NCBI GenBank assembly: GCA_014730055.1
Contig: WJIV01000185.1
Coordinates: 1 to 12,342 of the forward strand
Reading direction: 5' to 3'
DNA from: Candidatus Bathyarchaeota archaeon
GTDB taxonomy: Archaea > Thermoproteota > Bathyarchaeia > TCS64
DNA: 12,342 nt
The notes below the pieces were generated by a model. The model saw nothing but the letters and a program-made list of their open reading frames with translations. It had not been told where the DNA came from and made no database searches. The translations under genes and the position numbers were made by a program. Below are positions 6,099 to 12,305 of the stretch, in pieces; within the stretch, counting starts at the first letter, position 1, and each line of letters opens with the position of its first letter.

Positions 6099-6461
6099 AT
6101 GATACATATTGCCTTTCTTTGGATGCGTTTCAAGAATGAAGAAGAGGTTAAGAAGGCAGCTTTAAAATATAAAGAATGTCCAAAAATCCATTTTTGGGGA
6201 AATAAAAGGGATGAAGCATATATTATACTCAAGGTGCCTGAGGATAACAAATTCTGGTCAGATTATATTGGGGACAACCCTGAGATGAGCTTTGGGGGAG
6301 TTGAGGCTAATTTAGTCTATCTTGATAATTTATACATACCCAAAGAAATCGAAATCTCATACGAAAAAATAGAAGGGCACCTCAGCCCATGTGGTAGTAT
6401 ATGTATAGATTGCCCTTCAAGCAAAAAGTGTTCAGGGTGTCCTTCTCTGAATTTAGCCTAA
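6099..6461 (+). CDS. Small protein with C-terminal cysteine cluster, function unknown
   Basis: 120 residues from the ATG at 6099; an in-frame TTG at 6090 is less likely. I do not recognise the N-terminal part (1-90), a soluble alpha/beta stretch with HIAFLWMRFKNEEEVKKA and later strands. The C-terminal 25 residues hold C98-x3-C102-x2-C105-x5-C111-x2-C114 within SPCGSICIDCPSSKKCSGCPS, which resembles the CGxxCxxCP...CxGC of small metal-binding (DUF3795-type) proteins. A zinc or iron-sulfur site is likely. It lies 36 bases after the MFS gene on the same strand and shares its low GC content, so the two may form an operon. No Shine-Dalgarno site precedes it. The end overlaps the convergent FAD oxidase by 9 bases. 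Confidence 0.7.
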   Translation: MIHIAFLWMRFKNEEEVKKAALKYKECPKIHFWGNKRDEAYIILKVPEDNKFWSDYIGDNPEMSFGGVEANLVYLDNLYIPKEIEISYEKIEGHLSPCGSICIDCPSSKKCSGCPSLNLA

Positions 6462-7577
6462 GTATTCATCAACCATACCTGCAACCATCTCCGCAATAGA
6501 TGGACTGCTGGTCAATCCTGGTGATTCTATTCCAACTAGATTAAAGAAACCAGGCAGACCCTTATCTTCCTCGTGCTTGATCACAAAATCCCTGACAGGA
6601 TCACCTGGCCCCTGAAGCTTTGCTCTTATTCCACTCATGTCAGGATGTAGATCCTCAGGTTCGACTGTTGGGAAGTAACGAACTATATCTCTCCAGAACG
6701 GCTCTTTCTCTGATTCTACCGCGTATGTGATCTCATCGACATAATAGGCGTTTGGACCGAACTTTAATCTCCCTGTTAAATCGGGTACGCTATGAATACC
6801 TAGACTTGCTTCATCCTTTGGTGGTGGCGGATAAACTAGCATTCTTGCGGGAGGCTTCCCTGTTAAGTTGAAGTAGTCTCCTTTACACCAATGTATGCGA
6901 TAATTCGCTTCTTCTATGTCAATTCCAGGCATTGAAGCTACCTTACCACTGAAGAGACCTGCGCTGTTAATGACCGCCCGTGATTCTACCTCAAATGGTT
7001 GACCGCCGGATATCATTTTCACAACGTATCCGTCTTTGGAAGGGGTGATATCTGTAACTTCAGTATCAAGGACAAGGGGATCGACACCGGAATTCTGCCT
7101 AGCCTCCCTATAGAAATGATCCATTAGGCCATGTGCATCAAATATACCCGTTGTTGGGCTAAGAATAGCGGCACCTGCCTTCACATTCGGCTCAAGTTTA
7201 TGAACTTCGTCGGAGTCAATCATCTTCAAATCACGAGCACCTATGTTAGTTGCGTGTTCCATTATACTCTCAAGCTGTCTCACTTCCTCCTCTCCGTTTC
7301 CCACGATGAGTTTGCCACATTTCTGATAAGAAATGTTGTTCTCCTCGCAGATCTCGTATATCATAGGGTTGGCTTTTACGCATAGCTCAGCCTTTAGACT
7401 ATTTTTTGGGTAGTAGATCCCTGCATGTATTACCTCGCTGTTACGACTGCTCTGTGCTTGGCCATACTCTGTCTCCTTCTCAAGGATGTACAGCTCTCGT
7501 TCTTTAGTAGCAATACTGGCACCTATAGCAAGTCCAACTACTCCTGCTCCAACAATAACGATGTCAACCTTGTCCAA
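6453..7577 (-). CDS. lhgO: FAD-dependent oxidoreductase, L-2-hydroxyglutarate oxidase (LhgO/L2HGDH) type
   Basis: 374 residues from TTG 7577. An N-terminal Rossmann FAD site VDIVIVGAGVVG (G10-x-G12-x-x-G15) leads to E-K at the end of the second strand. The family signature follows: SSRNSEVIHAGIYYPKNSLKAELC, CGKLIVGNGEEEV, LSPTTGIFDAHGLM, INSAGLFSG, KGDYFNL, LGIHSVPDLTGRLKFGPNA and the closing VGIESPGLTSSPSIAEMV. The family oxidises L-2-hydroxyglutarate to 2-oxoglutarate; related DAO enzymes use glycerol 3-phosphate or glycine, so the substrate is probable, not proven. The start is a choice: AGGTGAT (7582-7588) lies 4 bases before TTG 7577, but its own GTG (7586) is in frame and adds three codons. 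The TATA centre near 7609 leaves both possible. Tail to tail with the cysteine-cluster gene. Confidence 0.85.
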   Translation of the reverse strand: MDKVDIVIVGAGVVGLAIGASIATKERELYILEKETEYGQAQSSRNSEVIHAGIYYPKNSLKAELCVKANPMIYEICEENNISYQKCGKLIVGNGEEEVRQLESIMEHATNIGARDLKMIDSDEVHKLEPNVKAGAAILSPTTGIFDAHGLMDHFYREARQNSGVDPLVLDTEVTDITPSKDGYVVKMISGGQPFEVESRAVINSAGLFSGKVASMPGIDIEEANYRIHWCKGDYFNLTGKPPARMLVYPPPPKDEASLGIHSVPDLTGRLKFGPNAYYVDEITYAVESEKEPFWRDIVRYFPTVEPEDLHPDMSGIRAKLQGPGDPVRDFVIKHEEDKGLPGFFNLVGIESPGLTSSPSIAEMVAGMVDEYLG

Positions 7578-7603
7578 TGTAATCACCTACCTTAATTATC
7601 GCG

Positions 7604-7614
7604 ATTATATAAAT
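7604..7614 (-). promoter_or_regulatory. TATA box of the FAD oxidase gene
   Basis: TTTATATAATC on the minus strand, a strong TATA match centred near 7609. The predicted start site near 7583 makes the mRNA almost leaderless, so the AGGTGAT element at 7582-7588 may be only partly in the transcript. Confidence 0.55.
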
Positions 7615-7619
7615 TGAAT

Positions 7620-7626
7620 AAAAAAA
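7620..7626 (-). terminator. Oligo-T terminator after the PPC gene
   Basis: Seven T's on the minus strand, 6 bases after the PPC-domain stop codon. Archaeal polymerase stops at such runs without a hairpin, and none is seen. It lies between the PPC gene and the promoter of the next gene. Confidence 0.5.
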
Positions 7627-7632
7627 GGAGCT

Positions 7633-8163
7633 TTATATTTCTCTGTACCATTCCTCGGGGGCGCCGTCTGTCTCGGGGTCATAGTCGCTCGGTAGGAGTT
7701 CCTCTATTCCCAGGATCTCTGTAATAAATACTTCAACTACCCCTTTAACGATCGTACCTTCTCCTAGATGACCACCGACTGTTGGTACATCCCATGCCCC
7801 TCCTATTACATAATGTATTGCAGGGAAGGGCTCAGGTTCTCCATCTACAAGTCTCGTGTGGATCATCCCACTCATACTGATTAGCATACTCAGGTTCTCA
7901 AAGCTGGCCATTGACTCGTTGTGCCAGTTATCAGGGTCATGAGGGTCAGGGCACCACATATACATGTTTGCTGGGCTGAACCCACCCATGAAAGCTGCGT
8001 GTATTTTCCCAAACTTAATGCCCTTATCCTTTGCGAATTGTTGAATGGCTTTGTAAACATCTGCCCCTGTTGTTAACCTAATAATAAATTCTCTGCCCCG
8101 CTCACACTCTACGTGGTGGTACTCAGCGGGGTGGCTTGCGTCTCTTTCCCATGGATCCTTCAT
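7633..8163 (-). CDS. PPC (DUF296) domain protein
   Basis: 176 residues from ATG 8163; an in-frame TTG at 8172 adds three codons and is less likely. The PPC domain spans about 15-150: HHVECERGREFIIRLTTGADVYKAIQQFAKDKGI, then the KFGKIHAAFMGGFSPANM strand pair, HYVIGGAWDVPTVGGHLGEGTIVKGVVEVFITEI as the typical closing part with the GGHL turn. In plants the domain accompanies AT-hook DNA binding; prokaryotic stand-alone copies form trimers of unknown job. The acidic tail (DYDPETDGAPEEWYREI) is an addition. There is a histidine- and aspartate-rich insertion (CPDPHDPDNWHNE, about 71-83) that could bind metal, which is inference. A weak TGATT lies before the ATG. It is followed by an oligo-T terminator. 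Confidence 0.75.
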   Translation of the reverse strand: MKDPWERDASHPAEYHHVECERGREFIIRLTTGADVYKAIQQFAKDKGIKFGKIHAAFMGGFSPANMYMWCPDPHDPDNWHNESMASFENLSMLISMSGMIHTRLVDGEPEPFPAIHYVIGGAWDVPTVGGHLGEGTIVKGVVEVFITEILGIEELLPSDYDPETDGAPEEWYREI

Positions 8164-8217
8164 TAGAATCAAGTATCTGTGGTGGGTGTCCTGAATAAAA
8201 GCTTCTATATTTAGGTT

Positions 8218-8223
8218 AAAAAA
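8218..8223 (-). terminator. Oligo-T terminator after the CBS gene
   Basis: Six T's on the minus strand starting 5 bases after the CBS gene stop. It lies directly before the promoter region of the PPC gene (AT-rich CCTAAATATAG near 8205-8215), so the PPC gene probably has its own transcript. Confidence 0.4.
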
Positions 8224-8228
8224 TTGGA

Positions 8229-8648
8229 TTAGCTGACTCTAACGAGTTCCTCTAGTATTCCCAGCTGTGTCGGGCTTGCCTTCACAATGTCCGTGCTGCT
8301 TATAACCCCGACTAGTTTGTCCCCATCTATAACCGGTAGCCGGTTAATTCTCTTGTCTGCCATTATCTTGGCTGCTTCTTCAAGCGCTGCGTTTAAGTCA
8401 ATGGTTGTAAGGGGACTACTCATTATATCTTTAGTCCATACGGTTGCAGGGTCCATCCTTGGTTCTACAATTCTTCTCATTACGTTGGTCTCTGTTATGA
8501 TGCCTACTGGCCTCCCGCTGGACATTACTATGACGCTACCAATATCAAATTTGTTCATCTTCTTGACTGCGTCATGTACAGTGTCGTCGGTTTTTACGGT
8601 CTTGATGTTCTTGGTCATTACGTCTCTAACAATTATTACTCCGCTCAA
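8229..8648 (-). CDS. Two-CBS-domain protein
   Basis: 139 residues made only of a CBS pair (Bateman module): RDVMTKNIKTVKTDDTVHDAVKKM...GSVIVMSSGRPVGIITETNVMRRI for the first and KDIMSSPLTTIDLNAALEEAAKIMADKRINRLPVIDGDKLVGVISSTDIV for the second. Such pairs bind adenine nucleotides (AMP, ATP, SAM) and sense energy or metabolite state. No catalytic or DNA-binding domain is attached, so it would act on a partner not seen here. The start is a TTG at 8648; the next in-frame ATG (8618) would cut into the first CBS motif. No Shine-Dalgarno site precedes it, and a TATA-like CGTTAAAATTC near 8683 predicts a leader of about 9 bases. It lies 60 bases after the DHS gene, with its own promoter. Confidence 0.85.
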   Translation of the reverse strand: MSGVIIVRDVMTKNIKTVKTDDTVHDAVKKMNKFDIGSVIVMSSGRPVGIITETNVMRRIVEPRMDPATVWTKDIMSSPLTTIDLNAALEEAAKIMADKRINRLPVIDGDKLVGVISSTDIVKASPTQLGILEELVRVS

Positions 8649-8708
8649 TGGGAATCAAACATACAATTATGGGGATGAATTTTAACGTTTATCTTTAACC
8701 TTTTCAGT

Positions 8709-9644
8709 TTACTGGATTTTTTCAAGAGCGGCTGCAACAATCAAGGGGAAAATAACTGTCACGTCCCCAAAAATGGTGCTGGTCATGGTTTCGAGCTGAC
8801 CTTGCTTTAGTTTTCCCCAAGTAATTGATTCTTTTAGAGGTGCCCCACTAAGACTACCATCTTCAACTCTCGCTGTACTTATTTGAACCGCAGCATCTAG
8901 CCCCTCTCTCAGCGTGTGCATGTATTGAGTATGGTGCTTAGGTGTCCCACCACCGAGGATTATTGCCCCGGATTTCTTGGCATCGAAGACCATCTCAGAT
9001 AGGAGATCAAAATCCTTCAATGGATTAAATTCTAAAGGTTTTCTCTGGCTGTACATCCAGAGCGGGATTCCAAGCATACTGTCTAGGAATCCTGGGCTGA
9101 ATATAGGAATATTTTCCTTGGCAGCTGTGTAGATAATGCTATCTTCGTCATCAAGTCGAAGTCCTATTTCTTTCAGGAATTTATGAAAAGATATTCTTAA
9201 CCTCTCATGTTCTGGAATGTCATCAAGGATCTTACCAATAAAGGTTTCAAGTTTGATGAAGGCTTCATTCTCTATGAAAATATCGTAGACTCTATTGTAT
9301 CCCTGATCATAGATCTCCTCGTCATCAACATTAATGGTTCCAACAAGATGGTAATTACCCATAGCCTCTACTATGTCATGTACCATATTTGCCCCATTTG
9401 TCATGATGGCATCTACATATCCCTCTTTAATTAGATCCCTGAAAACTAATCGTAGCCCCGCTGGTACAAGAGGCCCGCTCAGGGTAATAAAAGTAGTATA
9501 ATCGGGGTTGCTGAACATCTCAGCAACGATATTAACTGCCCGTCCTACTCTTCCGGATCCAATTACTCCCGCCAGATTGAACTCTTCAGTTAGCTCCAGC
9601 ACACTCATCCCGGGTTTGAGTCGGATCTGGTGAACCTTTCTCAA
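8709..9644 (-). CDS. dys: Deoxyhypusine synthase
   Basis: 311 residues, normal for archaeal deoxyhypusine synthase (DHS). It moves the aminobutyl group of spermidine, with NAD, to one lysine of eIF5A. The active-site lysine is K278 in SITWGKLK, matching VSWGK (K329) of the human enzyme, preceded by the EDGSLSGAP loop (261-269). Other family blocks are GSGRVGRAV (30-37), TLSGPLVPAGLR, IMTNGANMVHDIVE (80-93), SPGFLDSMLG and IILGGGTPKHHTQ (228-240). The start is a TTG (9644) with AAGG (9653-9656) eight bases upstream, partly inside the stop of the eIF5A gene. The gap to eIF5A is 11 bases, so the two are co-transcribed: substrate first, modifier second. No second modification enzyme (deoxyhypusine hydroxylase) is seen in the window. 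Confidence 0.95.
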   Translation of the reverse strand: MRKVHQIRLKPGMSVLELTEEFNLAGVIGSGRVGRAVNIVAEMFSNPDYTTFITLSGPLVPAGLRLVFRDLIKEGYVDAIMTNGANMVHDIVEAMGNYHLVGTINVDDEEIYDQGYNRVYDIFIENEAFIKLETFIGKILDDIPEHERLRISFHKFLKEIGLRLDDEDSIIYTAAKENIPIFSPGFLDSMLGIPLWMYSQRKPLEFNPLKDFDLLSEMVFDAKKSGAIILGGGTPKHHTQYMHTLREGLDAAVQISTARVEDGSLSGAPLKESITWGKLKQGQLETMTSTIFGDVTVIFPLIVAAALEKIQ

Positions 9645-9655
9645 AGATTCTGCCT

Positions 9656-10054
9656 TCAGTTCTTTACACGCTGGATCTTTATACGATCCATGATATTCCA
9701 GTACTCGACTTCCTTACCGGCCTCGAGCTTGTTTGCCATTTCCTCTTTGTCTGGTAATGCGACGTCGAATATCTCGTAGGTCTCGAGGTCCATGAGTTGA
9801 ACGCTTCCCGGGCCTTTACTTACAACCTGTCCGCTCCTCTTATCAACAATGGGAATTTGTATGTTCTGGTCCGTGCTGCTGACGAAGCTCTGTTTCCTTC
9901 CATCAAATAAGCTGACTGCAACACACCTGAACTTGGCGCTACCGTGTTTTCCAGGTTTGCTCTTCTGTATGCTCACTATCTCACTTGGTTCATCATTAAC
10001 GATTGCGTAGCTTCCTTCTCTGAGGTCTCCGACTTTTGATATCTTATATGACAT
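9656..10054 (-). CDS. eif5A: Translation factor aIF5A
   Basis: 132 residues from ATG 10054. It has the N-terminal SH3-like domain with the hypusine loop QKSKPGKHGSAK; the modified lysine is K36 in PGKHG. A C-terminal OB-fold domain (about 66-132) follows. aIF5A with hypusine helps the ribosome pass difficult peptide bonds such as polyproline. AGGTG (10061-10065) lies six bases before ATG 10054; the GTG inside that site is in frame and would wrongly add three codons. A TATA region CTTTTTAA (10094-10103) gives a leader of about 20 bases. This first gene of the operon precedes DHS, which modifies it. Confidence 0.95.
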   Translation of the reverse strand: MSYKISKVGDLREGSYAIVNDEPSEIVSIQKSKPGKHGSAKFRCVAVSLFDGRKQSFVSSTDQNIQIPIVDKRSGQVVSKGPGSVQLMDLETYEIFDVALPDKEEMANKLEAGKEVEYWNIMDRIKIQRVKN

Positions 10055-10060
10055 TATTTG

Positions 10061-10103
10061 CACCTTTTCTGTTTTTCATTCATGAAGGGAGATTAAAAAG
10101 TAT
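10061..10103 (-). promoter_or_regulatory. Promoter and ribosome site of the eIF5A-DHS operon
   Basis: Minus strand: GTTTATACTTTTTAATC supplies the TATA region (about 10094-10103), then a short leader ending in AAAAGGTG (SD, 10061-10065). Unlike most genes here, the operon has both a leader and a strong SD, as expected for a highly expressed translation factor. The 55 bases up to the RHH gene stop hold nothing else. Confidence 0.45.
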
Positions 10104-10119
10104 AAACCTACCGCTGAAT

Positions 10120-10713
10120 TTAAGAGGAATCGTTAAAATCTTGTTTTTTCAAGCCTCTAATCTGATTTTTATCCAGTGATATTGTTATGGATGACCCCAC
10201 CATCTCTATCTCCGGTATTACACCCAGTATCTCCCTGAAAAGTGACTCCATATAACTTGTTACGAAGGCTCCCCATTTCTCTCCAAGGGTGTGGCTTAGG
10301 TGGATGAGGTCTCTGTCTCCCAATTGGTTGTATCTAGCCTGGAACCAGCCTGCAGTCTCCCCTAGTGTATCAGTAATGTACCAGAGTAAGGCTTCATAGT
10401 TTATTGGCAACCCTCTCTTAAGTAGCAAGTTCTTTGGTCGTTCTTTACCTAATTTTTCACCAAGCTCCATCATCTCTTCTTTTTCCATGTAATTAAGCAG
10501 GTTACTGACGGTAGGGAATGAGAGTATTATAGCTGATTGTCCCTCGAAGTACCTGTAACTATGTGAGAATCTTCTGAATATCTTATCAACTAGAGAGTTT
10601 ACGCTAATTCCCTCTCTTACCGCTTCATTTTTTAGAACATCATCATACGCCTCATCTATGCGCACTGTTCTGGTTACTGTTCTATTTTTTGCCAAGGGAT
10701 CAGATATGGTCAT
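10120..10713 (-). CDS. Ribbon-helix-helix regulator with unrecognised C-terminal domain
   Basis: 197 residues. The N-terminal part RTVTRTVRIDEAYDDVLKNEAVREGISVNSLVDKIFRRF (about 11-49) matches a ribbon-helix-helix fold (CopG/Arc type): a short strand TRTVRI that reads DNA, then two helices with the turn GISVNSL. Such proteins bind DNA as dimers on short palindromes. The C-terminal 145 residues (helical ILSFPTVSNLLNYM, LLWYITDTLGETAGWFQARYN, then HLSHTLGEKWGAFVTSYMESLFREILG and a closing MVGSSITISL strand) I do not recognise; it may be a sensor or multimerisation domain. ATG 10713 has AGGTG (10719-10723) five bases upstream. It is divergent from TFB, with a phased hexamer array between, which points to self-regulation and control of TFB (inference). 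Confidence 0.75.
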   Translation of the reverse strand: MTISDPLAKNRTVTRTVRIDEAYDDVLKNEAVREGISVNSLVDKIFRRFSHSYRYFEGQSAIILSFPTVSNLLNYMEKEEMMELGEKLGKERPKNLLLKRGLPINYEALLWYITDTLGETAGWFQARYNQLGDRDLIHLSHTLGEKWGAFVTSYMESLFREILGVIPEIEMVGSSITISLDKNQIRGLKKQDFNDSS

Positions 10714-10772
10714 GTATACACCTGAACACAGTTGAACATATTTAAAATAATGTGTTAGCCGTTGTACACATC
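10713..10772. promoter_or_regulatory. Phased TGWACA operator-like array between RHH regulator and TFB
   Basis: Reading from 10713 in steps of ten: TGTATA (10713), TGAACA (10723), TGAACA (10733), a TATA-like TAAAAT (10743), a weak TGTTAG (10753), TGTACA (10763). The decamers at 10721, 10731 and 10761 share xxTGWACAYA. TGTACA and TGTATACA are palindromes, the style of site used by RHH dimers. The phase puts all sites on one face of the helix. The sites overlap the RHH start codon and its SD and flank TTTAAAAT. Binding by the neighbour is inference. Confidence 0.45.
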
Positions 10773-10787
10773 ATTCTTTTAAATACA
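10738..10787. promoter_or_regulatory. Two TTTAAA boxes forming overlapping divergent promoters
   Basis: ATATTTAAAATAAT (centre about 10744) and CTTTTAAATAC (centre about 10781) are near-symmetric TATA-like boxes. The left one read rightwards predicts a start near 10771, suited to TFB ATG 10798. The right one read leftwards predicts a start near 10755, giving the RHH gene a leader that contains its AGGTG site. The alternative pairing would put starts at about 10717 and 10807. The promoters therefore cross, and initiation may be mutually exclusive. Confidence 0.4.
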
Positions 10788-10797
10788 ATTTGGACTC

Positions 10798-11718
10798 ATG
10801 GTCCTAACCTACTTAGACTGGAAGGTGTCAGTAATCAACTGCCCAAACTGTGGAAGTCAAAAATTAATTGAAGATCTGGAGCAAGGAGAGGAAGTCTGTA
10901 GCAGATGTGGTCTAGTGGTTAAGAATGAGCTACTGGATCAGGGACCCGAGTGGAGAGCCTTTACCTACTCCGAGAAGATGGATAAGAGAAGAACCGGATT
11001 GGGATACTCGTACACTCTTTACGATAAAGGATTGTATACCCAGTTCAGAGCGGATAAGGACGCCAAAGGAAAACAACTCGACAACGATACAAGAATAAAG
11101 ATGACTCGTCTCAAGAACTTTGATAATAGGTCAAAGATGGATGAGAACCAGAAAAGAAACCTCAGTATCGCTATGTCAGAGCTGGATCGGATGAGCGTAA
11201 AGCTTCATATACCTAATAACGTCAAGGAGCGCGCTGCCTTCTTCTACAGGAAGGCCCTGAAGCTTGATCTACTAAGAGGGCGGAGCATCGAGGGCTTTGT
11301 CGCAGCAAGTTTGTATGCATCTTGTCGTTACTGCAGCATCCCCAGACCTCTTCAACAGATCACAGAAGTATCTCCCAGAGAACACCAGGAAATTGCTAGA
11401 ACATATCGGTTAATGCTACGCGAATTAAAGATAAAGATGCCCGTGGATGATCCATTCAAATTTGTACCAAGTATAGCCTCTAAGCTGAATATTACTCATA
11501 GGACCGAGAGATACGCAATTGATATACTTAGAGAAGCCGACGATCATCACGGGCTTGTGGGAAAAGACCCCAGAGGGTTGGCAGCGGCGGCTCTTTACAA
11601 GGCCTGTCTGGAGAACAAGGAGAGAAGGATCCAGAAGGAAATCGCTGAGGCAGCTGGGACAACAGAGGTAACCCTTAGAAATAGGTTAAAAGGTATAGAG
11701 AAGCTAATCAATAACTAA
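10798..11718 (+). CDS. tfb: Transcription initiation factor B (TFB), complete
   Basis: 306 residues from ATG 10798. Zinc ribbon C15-P-N-C18 and C34-S-R-C37; B-reader region GPEWRAFTYSEKMDKRRTGLGYSYTLYDKGL (about 49-79); then two cyclin repeats (about 115-205 with RGRSIEGFVAASLYASCRYCSIPRPL and 210-304 with KDPRGLAAAALYKACL), ending in a helix-turn-helix GTTEVTLRNRLKGIEKL that contacts the BRE. It recruits RNA polymerase to TBP-bound promoters. It departs from usual TFB at DKGLYTQF (normally DKGLST) and NFDNRSK (normally W-Q-x-R). The start is uncertain: a GTG at 10825 would give a cleaner N-terminus (MSVINCPNCGS), as the nine residues before it are unlike normal TFB. Divergent from the RHH regulator. 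Confidence 0.93.
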   Translation: MVLTYLDWKVSVINCPNCGSQKLIEDLEQGEEVCSRCGLVVKNELLDQGPEWRAFTYSEKMDKRRTGLGYSYTLYDKGLYTQFRADKDAKGKQLDNDTRIKMTRLKNFDNRSKMDENQKRNLSIAMSELDRMSVKLHIPNNVKERAAFFYRKALKLDLLRGRSIEGFVAASLYASCRYCSIPRPLQQITEVSPREHQEIARTYRLMLRELKIKMPVDDPFKFVPSIASKLNITHRTERYAIDILREADDHHGLVGKDPRGLAAAALYKACLENKERRIQKEIAEAAGTTEVTLRNRLKGIEKLINN

Positions 11719-12299
11719 TCCGGATCTTGATAGACGAGCTCAGGATTGGATAAGCTATTCATGATCTTATAGTAAATCTCCTCAGGGGTGTTCTGTCTTA
11801 GCGCAATCTGATGTATTGCGTGGTCAATATGAAACTGGGGTATTTTCCTAAATCGGGGTTTTTTAACTACCCGTAACCCCTTTATTTTGAAAGGTTTTGA
11901 ATTTAGGTTTTCACTCGGGTTTAGATCGCATTTGAATTTGTATCGATTATATTCTATCAGGCCAACATCCCTTGGAATTATACTGGGGGAGACCAACTTC
12001 ATTGGTGTAAGAAGGTAATTATAGTTACACCCAGTTACATTGAAGCCATTGTGGAAGTCGTTACGGCTGACTTTTACTTCTATTCCTCTTAATACATTGT
12101 ATCCAAATAGGTACTTGTCAGGGTTTTTCAAATAATAATTCGTGCACTTCGTATTTTTTCTTGGCTTAGTGTACCTCATTCCAACCCCTAGCACATCTAT
12201 TACTTTCTTATTATCCATGTCAGTATAGGGTATGAGGCCTAGGCGGTTCAGTTTAATCTCCTCTTCCACTAGATTACAACCCATGTTATAGAGTAGCAT
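11715..12299 (-). CDS. MmcB-like PD-(D/E)XK nuclease-fold protein
   Basis: 194 residues from ATG 12299. The core KVIDVLGVG...LRGIEVKVSRNDF...YNYLLTPMKLVSPSIIPRDVGLIEYN resembles the MmcB (DNA repair, PD-(D/E)XK) family: D35 after the first strand, then E74-V-K76, with E11-E14 in the first helix as the fourth element, so the metal site is intact. The match to MmcB is the KVSRxDF and PxxVGLI pattern; MmcB itself is bacterial, so this may be a related archaeal group. A basic stretch RVVKKPRFRK (137-146) may touch DNA. A full GGAGGTG (12306-12312) six bases before ATG 12299 fixes the start; the in-frame GTG at 12308 is inside the SD. It is AT-rich and overlaps the TFB stop by 4 bases, tail to tail. 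Confidence 0.65.
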   Translation of the reverse strand: MLLYNMGCNLVEEEIKLNRLGLIPYTDMDNKKVIDVLGVGMRYTKPRKNTKCTNYYLKNPDKYLFGYNVLRGIEVKVSRNDFHNGFNVTGCNYNYLLTPMKLVSPSIIPRDVGLIEYNRYKFKCDLNPSENLNSKPFKIKGLRVVKKPRFRKIPQFHIDHAIHQIALRQNTPEEIYYKIMNSLSNPELVYQDPD

Positions 12300-12305
12300 T
12301 TTACC

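Noticed and set aside
8287..8685. Rightward 132-codon open frame opposite the CBS gene
   Set aside because: The hydrophobic product arises from reading the CBS gene backwards; the CBS frame is strongly conserved in pattern.
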